Below, piece after piece: positions 12,119 to 25,387 of a DNA stretch of 64,000 nucleotides. The notes below the pieces were generated by a model, which saw only the letters and a program-made list of their open reading frames with translations, was not told the DNA's origin and did not search any database. Origin of the DNA: Agapanthus africanus (lineage: Eukaryota; Streptophyta; Magnoliopsida; Asparagales; Amaryllidaceae); the NCBI GenBank assembly GCA_030015575.1, contig CM057347.1, forward strand, positions 511,441,176 to 511,505,175, in the 5' to 3' direction. Position numbers and translations under genes: made by a program. Numbering within the stretch: the stretch's first letter is position 1; each line of letters opens with the position of its first letter.

Positions 12119-12850
12119 TGATGGAGCTCTTTTTCGGGCCTCCGTCAGATATTGTCTTCCGTTGATCTTCTGATGGACTTAGCTGTTTATCTTTCGTTGC
12201 GTGTGGGTCTCAATGGGTTTTTGGAGGAAGAGGTGAGGTGAGGAAGCAGTTTCCGAGTACCTGCAAAGAAGTCCCGGGATGGTTTGGTACCACCGAGGAC
12301 CCTCCGACGCTCAAGTTAGTGATGAGATCCGAGCAGAGTAACGGCATAAAAGTGTAAAAAATGGCTTACTTGACCCCTCTGTGATGGGGGTTTATATAGC
12401 GGCGGCAACGCACAGCAGCAGGCGCGAGAATCTCGCCGGCAGTTACGCTCCCGACGTCATGCCCGCGTAAAGAGCGGATCGCCCATTAATGGGGATCGTG
12501 ATGGCGTGGAACGTGGGACGTTGCTGGCGGAGAATCTGCGTGTGGCGAGATTTGCGGAGAGGCTGTTATGTCTGTGAGTGGTGGAGTTGGTCGGTCGGAG
12601 GGACCGAGGAAGACGGCCTCGGCTGGGGAGCTCGGAGACGAGCAAGAAGGCCGAGGAGTCTCGGTCCTGCGGTAACTCGAAGGCGAGCTGAGAGACCCAG
12701 GAGGCCAATTTGCAAGGGCCCTGAGGTGAGCCAGCTTTGTGCTTGTAGGTCGGGCCTGATCGGCCCCTGTGGGCCCTCTCTTCTGAGTTCTGGGACACGC
12801 CATCTGCCACGTGTCCTGATCTGAAAAGTCGCCAATATTGAGCATCATCA
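12119..12850 (-). repeat. LTR of the split Gypsy-like element
   Basis: It has TGATG...CATCA ends (5-bp inverted termini) and a polypurine tract beside the 12850 end on the minus strand. The minus strand has CTATATAAA at about 12392-12400, followed by a leader with AACTTGAGCGTCGGAGGGT, a block I recall from LTR leaders of plant Gypsy elements. The ORFs here (for example 12457-12894) are chance open frames in G+C-rich DNA. Confidence 0.75.
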
Positions 12851-13280
12851 TTAGCCCCCCACTCTTGTCCCGACCAGCTAGTGGGTCGGGTCAAGAGTGG
12901 ACTGCCGGGCCGTCTGGGGTAAGCTCCTTCTTAAGGTTTCGTCGGGACGCGTCCCCGGGCTGTCAGCTGTCTTTTCTGCCAGCTTATCGGGACGAGATCT
13001 CTGCATTTAGGGAAGGTGCGCCGGTTCGGGCGTCCTGCCACCGAAGTGACGGTCCACGTGTCGAGCGCCGGTTGGCCGACGCGACGTGTGCAGACCTGTG
13101 GACTGATGGGGCGCAGCCCAGTGTGGGCGTGACGTGTGGAGCGATCGGTCATCGAGTTGATTTCGATCACTTGCCGAATGTGCCAAGCGCTGCTGAGAAG
13201 GAGGCATCTCCATGGCCCGAAGTCGGGGGGGATTACTCAGACTTGGATAGACCTGATGTCTCTTGTTGGGACTTCGGATC

Positions 13281-16200
13281 TGTCACGCTCCGCTTCCCAG
13301 AGTACGCTAAATTGGGCACGTGACATAGCCAACCATGCTACGTGTGGGTAGGAAGTATCCATCCACAGTCACATTACGGCTGTAGAGATATCAAGAACAA
13401 AATAAAACTATCTAATACATGTCCATAAGCCAAGAAAAAATGAGTCAAGAATAATAAAATGCGGAAGCAAAACATCCAATACAAAATAACTGGAATGTAT
13501 GTCCCATAATGCGGGCTCACATCAGGAATAAAATGCAGGAAATAAAGAACTAACTACTACCGACACCTCACAGCTCAGCCTGCTGGCTGAAGTACTCCTG
13601 CTCGGACTGCAGCAACGGTACAGAATCTGGGCCATGCAAAACCCAGACGTCAGCGCGTCATGTCATCAAGTAATAAAGTGTAACAGGGTAACAAGCAATG
13701 CAAATATAATCATGAGTGATAAAGCATGTGTAACAGTGATATAAATCAGGGCGGTGAAGTGTAGTGTGCAGTGAGTAAACTAAACTGATCTATTGGGTTA
13801 TCTACTCTAAGTCTTTGAAATTAATTTGATGAATCATCGATGTAACTCAATAGTATCCCGTGCATGCCCGGGACCACGGTCTACAGACTCTCGGGCTGAA
13901 ACCGAGACGTGCCGCTAGGCAGTAAAAGGTAGCAGGTACAGACGAGTGATGTCAGCATCATCACTCCGGGGCTGGCCTGGCCCGTAAGACTGATCAGAAC
14001 AGGTATCGAACTGTTGAGTTACAAGTCAGGTTTCATCATTGATTTCCCCATACCCCCAAGCTATGTATGTCAAGTCAGGTATTCAGTGATCAAGAATTAA
14101 TGCCAACACAGGATCAGGTAAGAACAGGTTTGTCTGGATAGACAACAGGAACGGTCTGTGAGAATTACATGTCAGGTTTGTTGGCATTAGACACAAGATC
14201 AGGTAACGGGTCAAGCCATGGTACATCAGGCCAAGTCAAGTAGTGTACGATACCATGTCAGGTCAATCAATATGTGTGTGGCAAGTCGGGCCAGGGTGTA
14301 AAAGATAACATGTGGGTACTCATAAACAGCTAGCATAATCATGGTTATAAATAATCAAGCATGGTTATCAACAACACAATCTAAGCAATAAGTTAAGCAA
14401 TAAAGCAGATTTAATTAATTAGCTGTACAGTTATCAGTTTGGCTTAAGGAATACTTTTAACGTTTCAGGGATGCAGTATAACACGTGTGGAGGATAAAAT
14501 CATATTAATATGTATTAAAACAATCTAGAGATGCAATTGAATGTGAATAAAGCTAAAGGTATGCAATCGGTCGTCCGATAGGGCAAAACTACAAAAAAGG
14601 TAATATAGCTAATAAACAATTGTGAGTACGTGATTTAACATTTGAATGTGATTATGTATGCTTAGTAAACTAAATGCAATGGTTACCTTTCAAGTTCTAG
14701 ATCTGAAATAAAATAGATAGATGCAACGGAACATCGAAATGTTATAAAGCGATGCATGGGGCGCTAAATTCAAACTACATGTATGTTATATATATAGAAT
14801 AGGTATAGAATGATTCAAATAGCATGTAGCAAGATTAACTTGCATTGATGGGTCGCGAAACGGAAAACGGAACGTTACGCGTCGGTGGGGAAAACTCGCG
14901 ACACGCGTACGGTTCACGGAATGAACCCAAACGACGGACAGTGGAGTCACACGGGTCGGAGGTACCTGCTGGGTCGTCGGGAAACGTCGTCGGCACCATC
15001 GGATTCCGGCCACAAGGAAAACAGTAAATCCAGTGAACACTAAAGATACTACAGGAAATGCAAAGCAAATCGACAGAGATCGAAGGATATAGAGGAAGGA
15101 ACTTACCCACTGGATTGTAGAGGGATGGCTGCGTCGTTGGCGTGTCGTCGACGGAGCTCCGGCGATCTACAGAGGAGTCAAATATTTAACAGAGAGAAAA
15201 ACTTAATGTCACGACCCGCAGGGTACGGACGTGACTGGCACTTAAGTTTACGAAGCGTCTCAAGGCGTCCGTAAAATAAGTAAGCCAAAGCCCAGAACCA
15301 AAACCAAATAAGCAGAAGAGTGAAGAAAACCCAATCAATTGAAAGCGAGTTATCAAATAAGTCATATAAAACCCTTTTTAAAAACAATATCAATTTTTCC
15401 GAAAATTTCGGCAGAGTCTCCTTTGTAAATACTGGCCCCCAAAATGGGTACAACAAGAATATATATGAATCCAACAAATAAGGCATCCCCAAGCGGGAGC
15501 TAGCTCTTCGCCACAAGGCGGTCACAAATCCCACGCAATATAAAGCAACAACATGCGAAATAATCATAAGGAAGCATGAGAAAAACGGCATGTCGACTCA
15601 AGTGAGCTCGACCCCAAAATACAGCATAAAAAGTCCACAAATCTCACAGTCTCATCTCTAGGTCAATATACAACAATACTGATAGAAACAGTAGATGGAG
15701 TACTCTAGATACAAAGAATATACAAGGTGGTGCAAAAATAATATAACCCACCTAAGAGCAAAACCTCGAGTCCAGGCAAAAGAAGCAAGTGCGCCCGCCG
15801 CTACTGTACTGACGGAGCGGACCTGAAAAAGGCTGTGGCACAACGGGGGTGAGTTGCCAACTCGTGAGTAATAAATAACATCTACACAGGCTATCGAATG
15901 CATGCACACAAGCATCCTAGCATCTATAATACAGGTATGGCAGGATATAATGGCAGGTATGTATGCAATATGAATGTACTAGCAGGTATGAATGCAATGC
16001 GAATCAACTCATGATCTGAATGTGTAAGTATAAGAATCATGTTTTTCCTCTAGGAATCTCTTTGAAATACCAGCACAATACCAATAGAATCAACAAGAAC
16101 CTGTGTCCAGCAACGACACCTCAAAACTATCACAAATCTCATATATCCATGTCATAGTATCTCTGGCCTCAGCCATCCGGCAGACCCAGCTCAATATCAA

Positions 16201-19200
16201 AATCTCATCATCTTGCGGCCACGGTCGGTATCCTCTGGATATCCGCCGTGCCAAACAGTCACCGGTAGGTAATCCGTCCCCTGCCAGGCTCAACGTCAAC
16301 ACCACATTCATCTTGCCCCGGGGTACCATACCGGGCCCACCATGTACCCGTGACGGTTCCTCCACTCCTCGACACGGATCTCGAAAACCACAGCAAACTC
16401 ATGGTGGACGACACTTTACATCACTAGAAAACCGCAATTACATATTTTAAAAACATAATAAGTTTAGAAATTTTGCGGCTTTCCCCCGAAATCCAGAAAT
16501 ATCATAAAATCTCAAGAAATCCTCATGAGTGCATATATCAATGGTGATGAATGCATATGGTATCAATAATTAAGCTACGATGTATTATTAAAAGACTAGG
16601 CATGAACAAATAATATGATGAGGTACATGCACATGAATAGCAATCCTACGATTTTCATTTTAAGGAATTAAAGGCAATAGCACAGGTTTAAGCATCAATT
16701 AATAAAAGGTTTCAAATTATAGGTTATCTAGTGTGGTGGCATGGCAATTACCAGGGCATGTGTGTAAGCATGAATAGTGCTCGTGCTGCATATAAAAACC
16801 CTGGCAATGGTGCAGGTGTCCTATAAAATGGTTTCGCATATGAATGTCAATATAAGGCATGGATGCAGCAAATAATCATATAAGTATTACACCCCTAATT
16901 ACTAACATCACTAAGAATCTTTTAAGTTACTAAAACTATCGGGCGACTTGCGCCATCCAACGATAGTCCCCCGTAGATGTTACATCTACTCACCGGAATC
17001 CCTAGCTAGTCACGTCCAATCACCGCTTTCCCCTTTCGTGCCGCATCTGACGTCTCCGCGACCGAACCTGGAATTTACATCAATACCAAACATAAGGTTA
17101 CATATCAAGAATGACGCAAAAACCCAAACGAAAATACTAACGTTCAAAAGCTAGGTACAACGTGCACAAGGTGTGCGGAACACACGCGAAAATCGCAAAA
17201 ACTGCAAAAATCGCCGATTTGGTCGCCCAGCAAAACTAAAACCCGACTACTCAAAAATCCGCACTCACGCATCCTAAAAGTCATAGGATATGCCAACAAT
17301 ATAATCTAGATATCGGAACTAAATTGCCACAATAATAAAATAAAAACCTAGTAAGTTAGAAGTTTGCAAATTTAGTGCAAACATCGAAAATTTGCGACAA
17401 AGTGCACACATTAACACACAAATATCCAAATTAAACCATTAGAAAGCCACTACAATTAAATTAACCCCTTTACCATGCATCAAAACCCACATTCCATACA
17501 CAAACCTTTTCTTGATTTTGGTAATTAGCAATCTTAATGAAAATTTCACACAAGTTTAACATAGATTAGCCTAATATGAAGCCACTTAAACAAAGTAACC
17601 ATATAAATTGGTTAAGTAAACAACTAGGTTAATTAAAAGATTTAATTAACTAAAACATGGTTTCAAGAAACCCTAAATTAATTTTCAACCATTAACTTTA
17701 AAAAGAAAACTAGATTAGGATTAACACTAAAATTAACACTAAACAACTAGATTAAAGAATTCTAACCATAGCAACTTAAAAGAGTAGAAATTATACCTCA
17801 AATCTATGGATCTAGCAAGAAGAAATTTACCTCAATGATGGCCTCCTAGCACCATGATTCCAAGCAAGAGAGGTGAAGGAAAAAGGGATGAAGAATGGGG
17901 TTTAATTTGTGAGTTTTTGCTTGAAATTTGGAGTAAACTTAATGAATTTTTTTGAAGAAAATGAAAAGAACAAAGAGATGAAGGGGGCTGCTGGAATTTC
18001 GGCCAGAAATGAGGGAGAGGGGATGGTGTGGGGTGTGGGAAAGAGGTCTTGGTCAACTCCTACCAACCACAAAAGACTATACCCAAAAACAAATTCAAAC
18101 CTTTCTCAAAACAACCATCATTTCCACACAATAAAACAAGTCAAGGAGCATGGAATTTTTCTGGACCTGATGGTGGTGGGGCTGGCCTAGGGCTGAGGGA
18201 TGAGTGAGAGAGAGTGCACAAAAAAATTTTATGCAAAAAGACCCCCTACAAGTCCAAAATTGCAAGTTTAAGCTTAAATTCAATAAATTTCGTTTCCTAT
18301 AATAAAAATTAGTTAAAAATCAAAATAAAATACTAAAAATTTATGTTACAACTAGATTTTAATTAACATGATTTTAAAGCTTAATTTTAGCCCATTTAAA
18401 TTGTATTTATCGCTAATTTAATATATTTTCTTACCGGCTTAAAATAATATTAAAAATTGAAAAAATAGGAAAAAAAATTTAAATGACCAAAATTTAATAA
18501 GTAACTCATTAGATACTAAAAATAAGCAATTACCTACCCATTTTAGGTATAACTAGTCCTAAACTGCAAAATAACAAAAAGGACGGTTTTCGGAAAAATA
18601 CCGAATTTTCACCAATTTTCAGGAAAACTCCAAAACGACTTTTCAAGACGCTACACTTAAGATGAAAAGAGAGAAAGAAGAAGAAGAGGAAGAAGAAGAA
18701 GAGGAAGGTTGCTTACGGGGTTTGGGAGACGGCTGTGCTTGCCAAGGTGGGTAGTCGTCGGCAAGGATCGCCGGCGAGATCACGGCAAGGCGACAGATTC
18801 CAAGTTGTAGGGAAAATGGCTCGGCTAGGGTTTTGCGTTTGGTGGGGTTACGTTGCAGGGTTGGGTGCTCGGAAAAGTGCAGAGGGAAAGTGCAGAGGGA
18901 AAAGGAGGTGGTGACGGCGAGAAGAGGGAGTCGGCGGCGACAAGATGGCAGTGTCGGTTACGGCTGCGATGGGTTTTATTCTGGGTTTAGTGAGTTTCTT
19001 TTGAGGGAGGAAGAAGGAGAAGAGACGATGGAGAAGAGGGGCTGCAGGGGGTGTCGACGAGGAACAAGGTTAGGGTGATGAAGGCGGTGAGGAGTTGGGT
19101 TCGTGGAAGCGAGGGTTGTGCATGGGCTGATAACGAAAGGGAGAAGAAGAAGAAATGTAGAGGGAGGTGACGAGATCCACGTGGGGGGTGACGAGATTCG

Positions 19201-20001
19201 AGGAGTGCACAGTGATCGCGAGATCTGAGAGAAAGGGCGCGAGAGGAGAGAGAAAGTGAAGAGAGAGAGAGAGAGAGAGAGACTCGCAGCAGAGGGAAAG
19301 GAGAAAGGGAAAGAGAGAGAGGGAGAAAATGTGGGGCCCGGTGAAAGGAACGGAGAGCTGCGATTGGCTCATGGCGATTTAAGAAGAAGGGAGAGAAAAG
19401 ATTTAGTGGAAGAAATGAAACGTGTGGGGCCCGGTGTTTAGTAAGGGAGAATTGTGATTGGCTGGATAAAATGTGAAAGGGTTTTCTAAAGATTTATAGG
19501 TGATAATAATGATCTCGTTGGTACAAAAGAATTTTATACTCGGCTGAAAAATATTTATTTGGCTGATAAAAGATTTAGAATAAATAAGATTAGGCGGGCT
19601 GCAAAATAACTCAGAATTGCGCCCGGGTCGGGTCCAAGAATTTGAATTTGAAATATAAAAATTATTGGCATGTTCCAAAAATTAAAATGAAGTATTCTAT
19701 AATTAAAAAGCATACCCCCAAGAACGGACGCACTTGCGTGTGCGTAGCCGTCCAAACACGTCCGTTTCACTGAACGGGACGAGAACACGATGCAAGGACG
19801 CTACCACAGGGTTAGGGGTGTCGAGCAGGCCATGACAAGTATTTTTAATTTAATTTTAGATGACTTAAATTGGTATATGCAGAATTTGAATTGTCGGGGT
19901 AAATTTATAAGTAGCAACAAACAAAATCAGGATAATGAACTGAATACCACACACCACACATACGGAAACAGAAACTTGTAGAACTGGACTCGGTTGTTAC
20001 A
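13281..20001 (-). mobile_element. Solo LTR, Tekay-like chromovirus family, TSD ggatc
   Basis: It starts TGTCACGCTCCGC and ends GGTTGTTACA. It is flanked by the perfect duplication ggatc at 13276-13280 and 20002-20006. Without the LTR nested in it, its length is about 3.27 kb. It is clearly related to the Tekay LTRs at 48127 and 56138 (shared start, the GGGCACGTGACATAGCC block, the same order of landmarks) but diverged. It has no internal genes, so it is a product of LTR-LTR recombination. The ORFs at 18833-19441 are shadows of GA-rich leader DNA. Confidence 0.88.
15207..18655 (-). mobile_element. Nested solo LTR, second Tekay-like family, TSD cttaa
   Basis: It starts TGTCACGACCCGCAGGGTA and ends AAGACGCTACA, with TSD cttaa at 15202-15206 and 18656-18660. 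It is 3449 bp with no internal genes. Start and end resemble the host LTR only in the TGTCACG...TACA ends and in being over 3 kb, which fits a related but separate chromovirus family. It is younger than the LTR that contains it. Confidence 0.85.
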
Positions 20002-20006
20002 GGATC

Positions 20007-22064
20007 CGCTGCATGTGATGGGCTCAGTGGCCTCGTTATGAGGGCTACAAACCCGCAGCATCTGTTGGGCAGGAGGATGCCTGCTGGGGATGACCGAGTA
20101 GGGAAGCTGCTCGGTTGATCTTGGCGAGGGTCTTGACCCCTGGCGTTGCGAGTAGGGAAGCTACTGGCCAGGGATAGTCGCGTCTGGAAGGACTTTGACC
20201 CTTGTCTTTGTTAGGTAGGAAGCTACCCGCCGTGATGCGCCGAGTAGGAAGGGGTTCGGTGGCCTCGCGAAGAGGGCTTCAAATCCTCAGCGTTTGACGG
20301 GCAGGAGAACACCCGCTGGGGATGCGCCGAGCAGGTAGGAACTCAGCGGCCTCACGATGAGGGCTTGAGATCCTCAGCATCTGATGGGCAGGAGGATGCC
20401 CGCTGGGGATGCGCCGAGCAGGAAGGAACTCGGCGGCCTCACGATGATGGCTTCAGACCATCGGCGTCTGATGGGCAGGAGGATGCTCGCTGGGATGCAC
20501 CGAGCAGGAAGGAACCCGTCGGCCTCACGATGAGGGCTTGAGATCCTTAGCATCTGATGGGCAGGAGGATGCCCGCTGGGGATGCGTCGAGCAGGAAGGA
20601 ACTCGGCGGCCTCACAATGAGGGCTTTGATCCTTGACGCTGGAGGGGCCGTGAGAGGCCTGCGAAGAATGGCCGAGCAGGGTAGCTGCTCGGTGCCTCTT
20701 GGCGAGGGCATTGGTCCTTGACGCTGGAGGGGCCCTGAGAGGCCTGCGAAGGATGGCCGAGCAGGGTAGCTGCTCGGTGCCTCTTGGCGAGGGCTTTCTG
20801 ATCCCCGGCGTCGCGGGAGGGAAGCTACTCGCCGGGGATAGCCGAGCGAGGGATCCTTGGGCTCGACTGCCTCTGGGAGGACTTTCTGATCCATGGCGTT
20901 GCGGTAGGGATGCTACCCGCCAGGGATAGCCGAGTGAGGGATCCTCGGGCTCGACTGCCTTTGGGAAGACTTTTGATCCTTCAGGACGGGGACCGAGCAG
21001 GGTTACTACCCAGTGCCTCTTGGCGAGGACTTTGATCCCTGTCGGTTGTGGTAGGAAGCTACCAGCCGGGGATAGCCGAGTAAGGACCCGACTGCCTCTG
21101 GGAGGACTTTGGTTCTTGGCGCGGGAAGAGCTATAGGGCTGTAAGAAGCCTACCAAGGACCCTTGGCCGGGCAGGGTTACTGCCCGGTGCCTCTTGGCGA
21201 GGGTTTTTATCCTGAAGGATAGCCGAGCGAGGGATCCTCGGGCTCGACTGCCTCTGGGAGGGCTTTCTGATCCCTGGCATTGCGGTAGGGAAGCTACCCG
21301 ACAGGGATAGCCGAGCGAGGGATCCTCGGGCTCGACTGCCTCTGGGAGGACTTTCTGATCCCTGGCGTTGCGGTAGAAAAGCAACCCGCCAGGGATAGCC
21401 GAGCGAGGGATCCTCGGACTCGACTGCCTCTGGGAGGACTTTCTGATCCCCGGCGTTGCGGTAGGGAAGCTACCCGCCAAGGATAGCCGAGCGAGGGATC
21501 CTCGGGCTCGACTGCCTCTGGGAGGACTTTCTGATCCCTGGCGTTGCGGTAGGGAAACTACCCTCCAGGGATAGCCGAGCAAGGGATCCTCGGGCTCGAC
21601 TGTCTCTGGGAGGACTTTCTGATCCCTGGCATTGCGGTAGGGAAGCTGCCCGCCAAGGATAGCCGAGCGAGGGATCCTCGGGCTCGACTGCCTCTGGGAG
21701 GACTTTCTGATCCCTGACGTTGCAGTAGGGAAGCTACCCGCCAGGGATAGCCGAGCGAGAGATCCTCGGGCTCGACTGCCTCTGGGAGGACTTTCTGATC
21801 CCTGGCGTTGCAGTAGGGAAGCTACCCGCTAAGGATAGCCGAGCGAGAGATCCTCGGGCTCGACTGCCTCTGGGAGGACTTTCTGATCCCTGGCGTTGCG
21901 GTAGGGAAGCTACCCGCCAGGGATAGCCGAGCACGGTAGCTGCTGGGCTGCCTCTTAGTGAGGGCTTAGATCCTTGGGCGAGGTGGCCCTCGAGCCGCCG
22001 TGGCGAGCCTGTAAGTCACAACACCCCATGAGTTGCGGGGAGGCGGAATAATGAAAAACAATTT
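20007..22064. repeat. Hairpin-forming tandem repeats, including an 88-bp array
   Basis: From about 20800 to 21940 an 88-bp unit repeats about a dozen times (for example starts at 21310, 21398 and 21486). From 20040 to 20790, related shorter units carry GGGCAGGAGGATGCCC and CCGAGCAG...CTGCTCGG. Each 88-bp unit holds a long inverted repeat such as ATCCCTGGCG/CGCCAGGGAT enclosing GGTAG/CTACC. Since 88 is not a multiple of three, the long minus-strand open frame here rotates through all three frames and is not a protein. It belongs to the tail of the element at 12119. Confidence 0.85.
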
Positions 22065-23895
22065 TGTTCTTTGAGTTAATATCGACTAACCGAAGAATCT
22101 TTGCTAAACTATAACTAACATATACATAGGAGTTCTTAACTACTATGAAAAGAGATTATACCTAGTGAACCTAGTCCTTCATCTTTTCTTTATCCTCCTC
22201 CTCGGCCTCCTCTACGTAATAGACGATCCACCCGAGAGCTTCTATTCCAAGCTTCACCCCTAATCTTGAGGTAACTAGGTTTCTTTAGTTGCTAATCAAA
22301 GGCACCTAGGTGATATAGAGTTTGGTTATGGATTAATTAGTCTATCTAATCCTTGATCTCAACACATGAGGGGTAGGATTAGGGTTTGAAGAGAGAGTGA
22401 GCTTGAGGAGAGAGAAGGTGAGCAAGAGAATGAGAATGAGATAATGATCTCTCTTGAATATATGAAGCATAATGATTTATCAAAATAAATAAATAAAATG
22501 ATTAATCATCATCCTTCATTTATTCACATGAGTGATTCATCTCATGAGTCATTAGTTCAATAAATGAAGCATTAACTCTAAGGATGAATCACACAAATGA
22601 GTCATTAAAACAATAAATGCAAATGCCACCTAAACCCCCAAGTCACCATCCTTCTAGAAGCTTCCCGCCAAATTACGAGAACGCCCCTCCTATCCGTGAA
22701 AACACGGAAAAGCTTTAGACTGTATAAATCCAATAATCCGATACTAGAATCTGGCTTAAACCAAAGCCGGCTAGTAAAAACTGTCTGAACGTCGTACGTG
22801 CGTAAACATACGTATGCGTCCGAACCCTTGTCGTAAAACCATACGACCTCTATATCGTTTCGCCTGGAGCAGGGAAACTCTCTGTGTGGGACTCTAAAGA
22901 CTCGATTACTACGCTGGCAGTGGGTTTAACCACAGACCGCAAGCGGCACTAGCTGTACGTAACGGTCCCCAGGTAGATGTCGATAAGAAGGCCGATGAGG
23001 AAACCCATCCGAACTCCTACTGAGCCTGATGTAACAATCTCCGTACAGTCCGGTCTGTTCGTCTAAGACTATCGCATATCGGGCCTAGGGGGCGGCAAGC
23101 GTCAGTCCCCTAATAGCGGTATAAGTCGTGTCGGAGCGTAGCTCATTACACCTTGAGAAACTACTGGAACCTACCAGTAAATCTCGCTTGCCCTGGCCAG
23201 GGACTTTGCGTAATGGCTATCTGACACAGCACGATATCAACTCCCAATACTGGGAGAGACGAATCATGTCTAACCGCCACTGCCTCCAAGTGCTCGGGAC
23301 TGCACCCAACTGCTACCTGTTTGCACGACTCTTTTGAGCCGTGGTAGGGTGGCAATCTAAGAACAGTGGGACACACTCGAGGCGAAGTAGTAGTGTCAAG
23401 TCTGCGGACTATGCTGTACTCATGTCACCTGGGAACTGTTAACTGACGACGGGTATAATACCAACCAACAGTTCCCCGCGAGTCCTGTCCAGTGTACCCG
23501 CAACCCAACGAGCACCTGTATACTATCTCCAGTACGACGTACTGATGGCTGTGGGACAGACCATCTCCCCAACTGGGATGAGAAGCGTACACACTAGTCT
23601 ACTCCGGAGTATCGATGCCCTGTCTCGATAATCCTACGACTAGGGACCTGGAAAAGGATGTGCTTGTAAACTACCCAGCCCCCACTAGTGTGACTGCCAT
23701 CACAACGCTGGTAGTCAAGCAAGATCCTAAGGGCTCTATCAATACGTATACTCACATATTAAGATAGATAAAACCAAGTAGCATACTACCATGGTTAGCA
23801 AGATTGTTATATAACTATGAATATCCCAAGCTTCTATTAAGTAATATACAAGCTAGTATGATACAATAATGGCCCCTAGGGCATATACACTAACA
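22065..23895 (-). repeat. 3' LTR of the Angela-like element
   Basis: On the minus strand it starts TGTTAGTGTATATGCCCTAG, very like the TATGCCCTAGAGGCAATAA start of cereal Angela LTRs. The lower end (TGTT on the plus strand at 22065) is inferred from mirrored ends and from where the neighbouring repeat tail stops. Length about 1.83 kb, the usual Angela size. A GTGGGAGAT polypurine tract precedes it at about 23896-23905. Confidence 0.75.
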
Positions 23896-23909
23896 ATCTC
23901 CCACTTACA

Positions 23910-24572
23910 CTAGGGCCATGTACTGGCATATCGAAGACCGATGATCTCGAGTAGCCTCTCGAACTGAATCTGAGGTAGGGCCTTTGTGAATGGATCAGCA
24001 ATGTTCACTTCAGTAGCAACTCTCCGGACCTCGATCTCCCGGCGATCTATGATCTTCCTGATCAGGTGATACCGCCTTAAGATGTGTCTGGACTTCTGAT
24101 GGGACCTTGGTTCCTTCGCTAAAGCTATAGCTCCGTTGTTGTCGCAATACAGAGGTATTAGATCAACAATGGTAGGAACCACCTGAAGTTCTGTTAGGAA
24201 CATCTTCATCCAGACCGTTTCTTTTGCGGCATCGCAAGCAGCAATATACTCCGCTTCCATCGTCGAGTCAGCAACGGTGTCCTGCTTGGAACTCTTCCAG
24301 CACACCGCCCCTCCATTGAGGGTAAAGACATAACCTGACATGGACTTGGAATCGTCCTTATCACTCTGGAAGCCGGAATCAGCAAAGGCCTCCATCTTGA
24401 GGTCTTTTCCGCCGTAAACCAAGAATATCTCCTTAGTCCTTCTCAGATACTTGAGAATGTTCTTCACTGCTATCCAATACTTCTCCTCTGGGTCTGACTG
24501 ATACCAGCTTACCACGCTCAGTGCGTAAGCTACATCTGGTCTGGTGCACAACATCGCATACATTATAGAGCC
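23910..24572 (-). pseudogene. Angela-like Copia RT end and RNase H segment
   Basis: The minus-strand frame shows the Copia hallmarks MYAMLCTRPDVAYALSVVS, a KYLRRTK block, the RNase H core DSTMEAEYIA, PLYCDNNGAIALAKEP, and the tail block IADPFTKALP. The segment begins exactly at the TSD of the Tat insertion, so the element's coding part was cut there. It is a fossil fragment without function of its own. Confidence 0.88.
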
Positions 24573-24623
24573 TGTTTCCTGATTTAAAATCAGGAAAGTT
24601 TCTGGGAAAAGCTTCAAAAAGGG

Positions 24624-25071
24624 GTCACGTGTTGGCACGTGACACCTAAAAGGCATCATCAAGTCAAGTTCAGTTTCCTGACTACGCTGAAGAAAATGGG
24701 CTTCAGAAAGAGTCACGTGCTCCCACGTGACCAGGGTCACGTGGCGACACGTGACATTTAAACGCAAGCGTCAAAGGCACACAAGTTCTCTGATCAAGTC
24801 AAGAAAAGGCTTCAGAAGAGGTCACGTGTTCCCACGTGACCAGGGTCACGTGTTGGCACGTGACGTTCAAGACAGCAGACTCGTTCTCCAGACGAACCAA
24901 GGAAAGAGAGTTCAAACAAGGGTCACGTGCTCACACGTGACCAGGAGTCACGTGGTGGCACGTGACGCTTAAGCAACGATCAGAAGACAGAGCGCAAAAG
25001 AAAGGAAAAGGCTCATGCCAAAGGGGGTCACGTGCTCACACGTGACCATGGGTCACGTGGTCACACGTGAC
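24624..25071. promoter_or_regulatory. Nine paired G-boxes (GTCACGTG-N4-CACGTGAC) in U3
   Basis: Nine near-identical 20-bp palindromic pairs lie upstream of the LTR TATA box, most as closely set doublets (for example 24712 with 24736, and 25027 with 25052). The four-base spacer varies while both arms are kept. CACGTG is the known G-box core bound by plant bZIP and bHLH factors. Use as an enhancer is inference. The 3' LTR and the inverted solo LTR at 62000-62420 show the same pattern. Confidence 0.75.
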
Positions 25072-25387
25072 CGGCTTTCAAAGCCCATTGTGTTAACAGA
25101 ATTAAATTCTGAAGGAAATTCAAATCTTGCCAAAGGAAAGCAACTATCTGGAACCAATCAAATTAAAGATTCAGAGGTGATGAAATATCATCTATCTATG
25201 GGAAAATCTCGGGTTTGGAAAGATTTCCCCTTTAAATCTAACCAAAATAACAAGGGAGAATCTCTGGATTTAAAATCCAATGGTGAATAAAATTCACCTA
25301 ATAATCCAAAAGCCCAAAATGGATGCTGAATGCAAATCAAATCTCAATGAAGATTCGTCAAAAACTGATTGATTCGGCTGCTTCTCC

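Larger units (their letters stand above)
12119..22064 (-). mobile_element. 3' part of a Ty3/Gypsy-like (probably Tat-lineage) element
   Basis: Minus-strand order is: tandem-repeat tail (22064-20007), continuing at 13280-12851, a polypurine tract (GAGTGGGGGG, about 12855-12866), then a 732-bp LTR (12850-12119). The tail is split by a solo LTR at 13281-20001 whose TSD ggatc rejoins it. An Angela LTR abuts at 22065. A long repeat-rich tail between pol and the 3' LTR is known from Tat-lineage elements. No gag or pol is left in the window, so the lineage call is inference. The element is partial and older than everything inserted in it. Confidence 0.65.

Noticed and set aside
12457-13323. Several overlapping open frames on both strands
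   Set aside because: They lie in a G+C-rich LTR and its adjoining tail, overlap each other, and show no known domain.
20374-21582. A 402-residue minus-strand open frame
   Set aside because: It runs through the 88-bp tandem repeats and changes reading frame from unit to unit, so its repeated peptide patterns are three translations of one DNA unit. No start context or domain supports it.
22065-23895. Small open frames (for example 23128-23376)
   Set aside because: They lie inside the Angela-like LTR and lack domain or start support.
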